Assembly: GCA_030639215.1 (NCBI GenBank) | Contig: DAOWDD010000017.1 | Location: 1-7,664, forward strand | Length of the DNA: 7,664 nt | Source of the DNA: Dehalococcoidia bacterium | GTDB lineage: Bacteria > Chloroflexota > Dehalococcoidia > Dehalococcoidales > UBA5760 | Direction of reading: 5' to 3' | The notes under the pieces: generated by a model | Database searches by the model: none | Seen by the model: only the letters and a program-made list of their open reading frames with translations | What the model was told of the DNA's origin: nothing | Shown: one piece after another, positions 1 through 5,509 of the stretch | Position numbering within the stretch: the first letter of the stretch is position 1 | Layout: every line of letters starts with the position of its first letter | Made by a program: the position numbers and the translations under genes

Positions 1-2
1 CG

Positions 3-512
3 GCGGTAGAGCTTCTGGCCAGGCTCGTCGGCAGCAACCTCTGGATTATGCAAAATGAGATAAGAAAGCTTACCCTGTTTACCTCAGGCCGCTGCATTGA
101 GGAAGGTGATGTCAGCAGGGTGGTAAGCTATGCCCAGGAGGTCAGTATTTTTGCTATGGTTGATGCCGTCATTGAATTTAAGGCCGGGCTAGCCGAGAAA
201 CTACTTGAGCAGTTGCTGGAAAGCGGTGCGGCGCCGGTCCACCTCCTGTTTATGCTATCACGACAGTTCCGTATGATAGCCCGGGTAAAGGGGCTGAAGA
301 AGCAGGGCAAGACAGAAAGGGAAATTCAGACCAAACTGGGCCTGACCTCAGAATTTGCCTTTCGTAAGACGTTAGAGCAGGCCAACCGCTATCCCCCGGA
401 GCGGATTAAGGGGATATACCACAGGCTTTTAGCGACCGACCTTGCCATTAAGACCGGAAAATATCATGGTGAACTGGCCCTCAATATCCTGGTTGCTGAG
501 CTATGCCGATAG
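3..512 (+). CDS. holA: DNA polymerase III subunit delta, C-terminal part (5' truncated)
   Basis: The delta subunit of the clamp loader opens the beta sliding clamp during DNA replication. The frame is open to the left window edge, so the gene begins outside; the ATG at 48 is internal, because the codons before it (A-V-E-L-L-A-R-L-V-G-S-N-L) already match the delta helix that ends in N-E-I-R-K-L. About 169 residues are visible, roughly the C-terminal half of a family member of about 330 residues. Visible marks are the S-I-F-A-M-V-D-A-V segment, the L-L-F-M-L-S-R-Q-F-R helix of the collar domain, and the final D-L-A-I-K-T-G-K segment typical of the delta C-terminus. The AAA+ portion lies outside the window. 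It is a housekeeping gene that probably belongs to a transcription unit separate from the operon that follows, since a promoter lies in the next gap. Confidence 0.9.
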   Translation, partial: AVELLARLVGSNLWIMQNEIRKLTLFTSGRCIEEGDVSRVVSYAQEVSIFAMVDAVIEFKAGLAEKLLEQLLESGAAPVHLLFMLSRQFRMIARVKGLKKQGKTEREIQTKLGLTSEFAFRKTLEQANRYPPERIKGIYHRLLATDLAIKTGKYHGELALNILVAELCR

Positions 513-528
513 CCTCAGGCATAGTCAA
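501..528 (+). terminator. Possible terminator hairpin at the holA stop codon
   Basis: CTATGCC (501-507) and GGCATAG (518-524) form a perfect 7-bp stem with a 10-nt loop, and the holA stop codon (510-512) lies in the loop. The tail is only mildly T-rich (TCAATTCTT), so this would be a weak intrinsic terminator. It could instead be a 3' stabilising hairpin. Confidence 0.35.
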
Positions 529-560
529 TTCTTAACGGCAAAAATATTCCAGAAAGGGTA

Positions 561-589
561 TTGACAAAGGCTTTCCACTGTGTTAGTAT
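561..589 (+). promoter_or_regulatory. Sigma70-type promoter of the nrpR operon
   Basis: A perfect -35 box TTGACA (561-566) is followed after 17 bp by TAGTAT (584-589), which matches four of six positions of the -10 consensus. The predicted transcription start is near 596, giving a leader of about 33 nt to the ATG at 629. The -10 box is overlapped by the inverted repeat at 588-607, as expected for a repressed promoter. Confidence 0.7.
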
Positions 590-607
590 AGGCAAACGGT
601 TGCCTAT
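588..607. promoter_or_regulatory. Predicted NrpR operator (perfect inverted repeat)
   Basis: ATAGGCAA-ACGG-TTGCCTAT has perfect 8-bp arms and a 4-bp spacer. Its core is GGCA-N6-TGCC (591-604). Characterised archaeal NrpR operators have the same 4-N6-4 layout (GGAA-N6-TTCC in Methanococcus, with base variants elsewhere). The repeat overlaps the end of the -10 box and the expected transcription start, a classic repressor position, and it lies directly upstream of the nrpR gene itself. The dyad is seen in the sequence; NrpR binding and autoregulation are inferred. Confidence 0.65.
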
Positions 608-628
608 TTCCATAAAGAAGTGAGCTTA

Positions 629-1627
629 ATGATAGGCCATAACGACCTTGAGGTCGAAAGAAAGATTATCTCTATATTGAAGATTATCAATGAGTCCTCT
701 CAGCCAGTGGGGGCTAGGCTAATTGCCCGCCAGTTGAAGGGGCACGGGGTAGAGCTGGGGGAACGAGCGGTAAGGTATCATCTCAAGCTAACGGATGAGC
801 GGGGACTGACCAGGCTCATCGGAATGGACGGCAGGCTAATTACTGAGTCAGGAATCGAAGAACTAAAGAGCGCCCTGGTCAGGGATAAGGTCGGTCTCTC
901 TATCTCGAGAATTGAGATGCTATCCTTCCGCACTGATTTTGACCTGGATAAGCACACCGGCTGGATTCCGGCGAATATTTCCTTCTTCCCCAGGGATAAA
1001 TTCAGTAAGGCGCTTAAGGAGATGAGGCCTACCTTCTCAGCAGGCTTCTGCGCAAGCGACCTGGTAGCGGTAGCCGATGAGGGGGAAACGCTCGGTGAAC
1101 TGACCGTTCCCGAGGGGAAGACCGCACTGGCGACAGTTTGCAGCCTGGTGATAAATGGCGCCCTGCTTAAGGCCGGCGTCCCCATCGATTCAAGGTTCGG
1201 CGGTATACTCCAGATCCGGAACCACCAGCCAATTCGCTTCGTGGAACTTATTCACTATGCCGGTTCATCGCTGGACCCCTCCGAGGTATTCGTCAACGCC
1301 AAGATGACCTCGGTGGGCCAAGCAACTAGAGGTGGCAGCGGGAAAATACTGGCCAACTTTCGCGAGATACCGGCCCTCTGCCGACCTGTTGCCGATGAGG
1401 TGGTCGCCAGACTCAAGGAGGCCGGGCTGAACGGGGTGCTGGTAATTGGAGAGACCAGCGAAGCAGTCTGCGAAGTCCCGATAGAGCTCAATCGCATCGG
1501 CATGGTACTGCTCGGCGGTCTCAATCCGGTAGCCGCAGCCGCCGAAGCTGGTATTGAAGTTGAGAGTCAGGCAATGAGTACTGTCTTAGACTACCAAAGC
1601 CTAATCAAATTTGAGGAGCTAATATGA
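629..1627 (+). CDS. nrpR: NrpR-type nitrogen repressor (winged helix plus one NRD domain)
   Basis: NrpR represses nitrogen-assimilation genes, and 2-oxoglutarate relieves binding. Residues 8-75 form the winged-helix DNA-binding domain (start V-E-R-K-I-I-S-I-L, recognition region G-E-R-A-V-R-Y-H-L-K-L). Residues 85-325 form a single NRD effector/dimerisation domain (old name DUF128), with the diagnostic G-M-V-L-L-G-G-L-N-P-V-A-A-A stretch at 291-304. Methanococcus NrpR carries two NRD copies; this 332-residue protein has one, as in NrpRI-like forms. I prefer ATG 629, because AAGAAG (615-620) then sits 8 nt upstream; an in-frame GTG at 620 would overlap that site and leave no spacing. Its stop overlaps the hisF start (ATGA, 1624-1627), so translation is probably coupled. 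A promoter and dyad directly upstream suggest autoregulation. Family assignment is firm; regulon and ligand are inferred. Confidence 0.88.
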   Translation: MIGHNDLEVERKIISILKIINESSQPVGARLIARQLKGHGVELGERAVRYHLKLTDERGLTRLIGMDGRLITESGIEELKSALVRDKVGLSISRIEMLSFRTDFDLDKHTGWIPANISFFPRDKFSKALKEMRPTFSAGFCASDLVAVADEGETLGELTVPEGKTALATVCSLVINGALLKAGVPIDSRFGGILQIRNHQPIRFVELIHYAGSSLDPSEVFVNAKMTSVGQATRGGSGKILANFREIPALCRPVADEVVARLKEAGLNGVLVIGETSEAVCEVPIELNRIGMVLLGGLNPVAAAAEAGIEVESQAMSTVLDYQSLIKFEELI

Positions 1628-2394
1628 AAGAGATAAAGATCATACCCTGCCTGGATATCAAGGAAGGTAGAGTGGTCAAGGGGGTGAAGTTCGTTAACCT
1701 AAGGGATGCCCGTGACCCGGTAGAAGCCGCTACCACCTACTGTAAGCAAGGCGCCGATGAGCTTGTCTTCCTCGATATCTTTGCCACCGTGGAAAACAGA
1801 AAGACCAGACTGGAGTGGGTGAAAAGGGTCCGCAACGTGACCACTATCCCCTTCGCCGTCGGCGGCGGCATCGCCAGCATCGAGGATATGAAGGCACTAA
1901 TTGACCTCGGCGTGGACAAGGTCTCTATCAACACTGCCGCCGTCAAAAACCCCCGACTGATAGCCGAAGCCGCCAAGGAGTTCGGTAAGGAGAGATTGGT
2001 CGTCGCCATCGACGGCAGGAAGAACCCCCCGGAAAGCGGCCTGCCCCGCCTCGAGGTCGTCGTCAAAAGCGGCAATGAGCCCACCGGCATCGATATCGCC
2101 GACTGGGCAAAGCGGGTGGAAGAACTCGGCGCTGGCGAAATCCTGCTCACCAGTAAGGATACCGATGGTACCAGGGAAGGCTATGACCTGGAAATGACCA
2201 GGGCCGTCGCCGAAGCCGTCGCTATCCCGGTTACCGCCTCCGGCGGTGCCGGAACCATGGAGCACCTCTACCAGGCAGTGGCAACCGGTAAAGCCTCGGC
2301 GGTGCTGGCAGCCTCAATCTTCCATTTCGGTGAAATCTCTATCCCTCAGGCCAAAAAGTACCTCCAGGAAAAGGGGATTCCGGTAAGAATATAG
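1624..2394 (+). CDS. hisF: Imidazole glycerol phosphate synthase cyclase subunit HisF
   Basis: HisF is the cyclase half of the HisFH complex. It takes ammonia released from glutamine by HisH and converts PRFAR into imidazole glycerol phosphate and AICAR, in cytoplasmic histidine and purine-linked metabolism. The 256-residue protein is full length for this TIM barrel. Both catalytic aspartates are in the family positions: Asp11 in I-I-P-C-L-D and Asp130 in V-V-A-I-D-G-R-K. Phosphate-binding loops are seen as V-G-G-G-I (79-83) and S-G-G-A-G. GAGGAG (1613-1618) lies 5 nt before the ATG. The gene starts inside the nrpR stop and is 38 bp from the next gene. No hisH or other his gene is in the window, so its placement in a nitrogen-regulator operon is unusual. 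Confidence 0.95.
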   Translation: MKEIKIIPCLDIKEGRVVKGVKFVNLRDARDPVEAATTYCKQGADELVFLDIFATVENRKTRLEWVKRVRNVTTIPFAVGGGIASIEDMKALIDLGVDKVSINTAAVKNPRLIAEAAKEFGKERLVVAIDGRKNPPESGLPRLEVVVKSGNEPTGIDIADWAKRVEELGAGEILLTSKDTDGTREGYDLEMTRAVAEAVAIPVTASGGAGTMEHLYQAVATGKASAVLAASIFHFGEISIPQAKKYLQEKGIPVRI

Positions 2395-2432
2395 TCCCGA
2401 GAAGACAACCCTTCAAGAAAGGTGGTCAGGTA

Positions 2433-2918
2433 ATGGATAGTGTACGCGAAGAAAAGGTCGAAGAAGTAATTCGGGAATACGACAGCAGTCGTGACAGCCT
2501 TATCTCTATCCTCCAGGATGTCCAGTCCGAATACAGATATCTGCCGGAAAGCATACTTAAGCTGGTAGCCAGAAAACTGGGTCTGCCGTTGATACAGGTC
2601 TACGGGGTAGCCACCTTTTTCAAGGCATTCTCTCTCAAGCCGCGGGGTAAACACCTACTAAGTGTCTGTCTCGGTACCGCCTGCCATGTCCGGGGCGCCC
2701 CGGCCGTACTCGACGAAGTGGAAAGAAAGCTATGTATCGGGCCCGGAGAAACAAGCGAGGATATGCAGTTTACCCTGGAGACGGTAAACTGCCTGGGCGC
2801 ATGCGCCCTGGGGCCTATCATGGTGATGGACGGTGAATATCACGGACAGATGGTTCCGGGGAAGGTTCAAGGCACCATTAATAGGTGCAAGAAATCACCG
2901 AGGGGCGGGAAGAAATGA
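2433..2918 (+). CDS. NuoE/HydC-like thioredoxin-fold [2Fe-2S] diaphorase subunit
   Basis: This is the 24-kDa-type subunit that partners a NuoF-like flavoprotein in NADH dehydrogenases, formate dehydrogenases and bifurcating hydrogenases. An N-terminal helical region (1-60, with L-I-S-I-L-Q-D-V-Q and L-P-L-I-Q-V-Y-G-V-A-T-F-F) precedes the thioredoxin-like fold. The four [2Fe-2S] ligands are visible as C79-x4-C84 and C120-x3-C124. At 161 residues it is full length. AAAGGTGG (2418-2425) lies 7 nt before the ATG. Its stop overlaps the next start (ATGA, 2915-2918), so the two subunits are probably made in a fixed ratio. No hydrogenase or quinone-module gene is nearby; the context points to a soluble complex with the two downstream Fe-S proteins. 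Symbols nuoE, hydC and hndA are all used for such proteins, so none is given. Confidence 0.9.
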   Translation: MDSVREEKVEEVIREYDSSRDSLISILQDVQSEYRYLPESILKLVARKLGLPLIQVYGVATFFKAFSLKPRGKHLLSVCLGTACHVRGAPAVLDEVERKLCIGPGETSEDMQFTLETVNCLGACALGPIMVMDGEYHGQMVPGKVQGTINRCKKSPRGGKK

Positions 2919-4771
2919 AGAGACTCAGGTCAGCAACTGAACTGGAAGGGTTCCGGCAAGAAATACTGGCGGCAAGAGACCCCAATAAGCCCTGTGTAAC
3001 TATCTGCTCGGGCACAGGGTGCCATGCCTACAGCTGCGAGAGGGTATCCCAGGCCTTTACCAAGGAGCTCAAAAGCAGGGGGCTACAGGGGGAAGTGGAT
3101 GTGCGCCGGACAGGGTGCCATGGCTACTGTGAGAGAGGCACCATAGTGGTCATCTTCCCCGAGGAGATATGTTACCTCCGTGTACAGCCGGAGGATGTCC
3201 CGGAGATTATTGCGACAACCCTAATAGAAAAAAAGCTGGTCGATCGATTACTGTATCAGGACGAAGAAGGACAGAAGATTGTCCATGAAGGTGAGATACC
3301 CTTCTACAAGCACCAGGAGCGGACCGTTTTCGGAAGCAACCGCTTTATTGACCCCAGGAGTATCGAGGATTACCTTGCCGTCGGCGGCTATTCCGCTCTG
3401 GCCAAGGCACTCTGTAGTATGCAGCCGGAGGAGATTATCGGTGAAATTAAGAGGTCGGGCTTAAGGGGGCGTGGCGGCGGCGGCTTCCCCACCGGGATGA
3501 AGTGGGAGTCCTGCCGCAACGCACCATCGCCAGCCGGCGTGCGCTATATCATCTGTAACGCCGATGAGGGCGACCCCGGTGCCTATATGGACCGCAGCCT
3601 TCTTGAGGGAAACCCTCACAGCATCATCGAGGGGATGATAATCGGCGCCTGCGCCATAGAATCGCATCACGGGTACGTCTATGTCCGGCATGAATACCCA
3701 CTGGCGGTGGAAAACCTGGGCATAGCTCTGGAGCAGGCAAGAGAGTACGGCCTGCTTGGTGAGGATATCCTCGGCTCCGGTTTTGACTTTGACATCAAGA
3801 TCTCACGGGGTGGTGGCGCCTTTATCTGCGGAGAATCGACCGCATTGATGGCATCCCTGGAAGGCAGGATAGGTGAACCGCGTGCCAAGCATATTCACAC
3901 CGTTATCAATGGGCTTCATGGCCGACCGACCAACCTCAACAATGTCGAAACCTGGGCTAACGTACCGCTGATAATCAACCACGGGGCGGACTGGTACTCA
4001 CAAATCGGCACCGCTAACAGTAAGGGCACCAAGATATTTTCCCTGGTGGGCAGAATAAATAATACCGGCCTAGTTGAGGTACCGATGGGCATCACACTAA
4101 GAGAAATCATCTTTGATATCGGGGGTGGCATCCCTGAGGGCAGGAAATTCAAGGCAGTCCAGACCGGAGGCCCCTCGGGGGGCTGTATTCCGGAGAGCCT
4201 GGTTGACTTACCCGTTGACTTCGATAGACTGGTCGAGGCAGGGTCAATGATGGGCTCCGGCGGTATGATTGTTATGGACGAGACCACCTGTATGGTAGAC
4301 CTGGCCAAGTACTTCGTAAAGTTCTTGACTGAGGAGTCCTGCGGTAAGTGTGTTCCCTGCCGTGAGGGACTGGACAGAATGCTGGATATTCTCACCGATA
4401 TTACGGAGGGGCAGGGTAAGCCAAGCGATATTGAGCTCCTGGAGGAACTCGGGGATGTCATTAGAGGAACCTCCCTCTGTGCCCTCGGCAGTACTGCTCC
4501 CAACCCCGTTCTCTCTACCATCAAGTACTTCCGTGATGAGTACGAAGCACATGTCAATGAGAAACGCTGCCCGGCCGGTGTCTGCAAGGCACTGATTACC
4601 TTCAGTATCGACGAGGAGAAGTGCACCGGCTGCGGGGTATGTATCAAGTCCTGCCCACAAATGGCAATATCCGGCGAGAAGAAGAAACTGCATACGATTG
4701 ACCAGGAAAAGTGTATCGCCTGCGGTCTCTGCCGCGACGCCTGCAAATTCGAGGCGGTGATAGTTTCATAG
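2915..4771 (+). CDS. NuoF/HydB-like NAD(P)H-binding FMN and iron-sulfur subunit
   Basis: This flavoprotein exchanges electrons between NAD(P)H and Fe-S clusters. Domains in order over 618 residues: an N-terminal thioredoxin-like [2Fe-2S] domain (C31-x4-C36 and C68-x3-C72); the NuoF FMN/NADH core (G-R-G-G-G-G-F-P near 185-192, N-A-D-E-G-D-P-G near 215-222, G-E-S-T-A-L-M-A-S-L-E-G at 306-317); an SLBB region (about 373-405); the [4Fe-4S] N3-type cluster (C476, C479, C482, C522); and a C-terminal two-cluster ferredoxin (C570, C573, C576, C580; C600, C603, C606, C610). This long layout is that of HydB/HndC-type subunits, not respiratory NuoF. I chose ATG 2915, which overlaps the previous stop and follows G-rich SD sequence (2902-2912); an in-frame GTG at 2885 lies inside the previous gene. 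The electron acceptor is unknown; NAD versus NADP cannot be decided from sequence. Confidence 0.92.
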   Translation: MKRLRSATELEGFRQEILAARDPNKPCVTICSGTGCHAYSCERVSQAFTKELKSRGLQGEVDVRRTGCHGYCERGTIVVIFPEEICYLRVQPEDVPEIIATTLIEKKLVDRLLYQDEEGQKIVHEGEIPFYKHQERTVFGSNRFIDPRSIEDYLAVGGYSALAKALCSMQPEEIIGEIKRSGLRGRGGGGFPTGMKWESCRNAPSPAGVRYIICNADEGDPGAYMDRSLLEGNPHSIIEGMIIGACAIESHHGYVYVRHEYPLAVENLGIALEQAREYGLLGEDILGSGFDFDIKISRGGGAFICGESTALMASLEGRIGEPRAKHIHTVINGLHGRPTNLNNVETWANVPLIINHGADWYSQIGTANSKGTKIFSLVGRINNTGLVEVPMGITLREIIFDIGGGIPEGRKFKAVQTGGPSGGCIPESLVDLPVDFDRLVEAGSMMGSGGMIVMDETTCMVDLAKYFVKFLTEESCGKCVPCREGLDRMLDILTDITEGQGKPSDIELLEELGDVIRGTSLCALGSTAPNPVLSTIKYFRDEYEAHVNEKRCPAGVCKALITFSIDEEKCTGCGVCIKSCPQMAISGEKKKLHTIDQEKCIACGLCRDACKFEAVIVS

Positions 4772-4785
4772 AGAGGAGAAAGAGC

Positions 4786-5451
4786 GTGGTTGAACTTACT
4801 ATTGATGGAATTAAAACTAGCGTACCGGAAGGGACAACCGTTCTCGAAGCGGCCAGAGAGATGGGTATCATCATTCCAGCGCTCTGTTATCACCCCGGCC
4901 TTACCCCGTACGGCGCTTGCCGTGTCTGTATCGTTGAGGTAGTCAAAGGCAGTCAGTCGTTACTAGAGGCATCCTGCACCCTGCCGGTAGCCCAGGGACA
5001 GACCATTATTACCAGCTCAGCGAAGGTGAGTCAGGCGCGCAAGGTCATCATCGAGCTTTTACTGGCCGCCTGCCCGAATTCAAAGACACTGCAGGACCTG
5101 GCGGCCAGTATGGGGGTAAACCGGGTCCGTTTTAAGATAAAGGACAAGAACTGCATCCTCTGCGGACTCTGCGTACGCTACTGCAAGGAGCAGATGCAGT
5201 CCGGCGGTATCGGCTTTGTCGGCCGTGGCACATCACGCCGGGTCGCCACTGCCTTTGGTGAGACCCCGGAAGAGTGCCGCAACTGTAATGGTTGTGAATG
5301 GATATGCCCGGTCTGTGAAAGAGCCTGCATGGCGGGCAGCTTAACCGATGGAGTCTGCGGCAGGTGCCTCAACCTAGCACCCGTGGAGACCTGCCCGGTA
5401 TGCACACACTGCTCGGAGGCCGTTGGTAGCAGCGGGCACAGGGTCTACTAA
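4786..5451 (+). CDS. Short NuoG-like Fe-S subunit with cysteine-rich tail
   Basis: This is probably an electron relay between the NuoF-like subunit and a terminal partner. It has 221 residues. An N-terminal [2Fe-2S] ferredoxin domain carries C34, C45, C48 and C64. A short helical linker follows at 85-112, where NuoG normally has a His-Cys [4Fe-4S] motif; here only C96 remains. A [4Fe-4S] site is at C123, C126, C129, C133, and a second four-cysteine site at C164, C167, C170, C174. The last 45 residues add C177, C181, C191, C194, C203, C206 and C209. The molybdopterin or hydrogenase catalytic part of larger relatives is absent. The start is GTG 4786, with AGGAG (4774-4778) 7 nt upstream and 14 bp after the previous stop; an upstream in-frame ATG at 4711 lies inside the previous gene. 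The role is inferred from clusters and neighbours. Confidence 0.82.
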   Translation: MVELTIDGIKTSVPEGTTVLEAAREMGIIIPALCYHPGLTPYGACRVCIVEVVKGSQSLLEASCTLPVAQGQTIITSSAKVSQARKVIIELLLAACPNSKTLQDLAASMGVNRVRFKIKDKNCILCGLCVRYCKEQMQSGGIGFVGRGTSRRVATAFGETPEECRNCNGCEWICPVCERACMAGSLTDGVCGRCLNLAPVETCPVCTHCSEAVGSSGHRVY

Positions 5452-5464
5452 ATAGAATCAAGGC

Positions 5465-5484
5465 GTTTCCTTCAAGAAGGAAAC
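5465..5484. repeat. Perfect inverted repeat upstream of the glutamate-synthase-like gene
   Basis: GTTTCCTTC and GAAGGAAAC form 9-bp perfect arms around a central AA, in the 58-bp gap between the NuoG-like and FMN protein genes. No T-run follows on either strand, so it is not a standard terminator. As RNA it could fold as an 8-bp stem with a CAAG tetraloop 25 nt before the start codon; as DNA it could be a protein-binding dyad. It does not match the GGCA-N6-TGCC layout seen upstream of nrpR. Confidence 0.6.
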
Positions 5485-5509
5485 CCGGCAAAGGTAGAAG
5501 GAGGTCAAG

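Noticed and set aside
1737..2265. Overlapping minus-strand open frames opposite hisF
   Set aside because: HisF is full length with catalytic residues in place; the antisense frames have no motifs and no ribosome binding sites that fit.
2885..2914. GTG start at 2885 for the NuoF-like gene
   Set aside because: ATG 2915 gives the ATGA overlap with the previous stop and is preceded by purine-rich SD sequence; the GTG has none.
4711..4785. Upstream ATG start for the NuoG-like gene
   Set aside because: It would encode 25 extra basic residues within the coding sequence of the previous gene; the GTG at 4786 has a good SD and begins exactly at the ferredoxin-domain N-terminus.
3916..4893. Long minus-strand open frame (325 codons) opposite the NuoF-like gene
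   Set aside because: It lies antisense to a gene with clear cofactor motifs, its translation has no recognisable domain, and it reflects codon bias of the real gene.
2433..5451. Respiratory complex I (nuo operon) or an electron-bifurcating [FeFe] hydrogenase
   Set aside because: No membrane or quinone-module genes, no H-cluster motifs and no molybdopterin domain are present; the NuoF-like subunit has the soluble HydB-type layout and the NuoG-like subunit ends without a catalytic part.
5465..5484. Intrinsic terminator between the NuoG-like and FMN protein genes
   Set aside because: No T-run follows the stem on either strand, and the downstream gene has no promoter that I can see in the gap.
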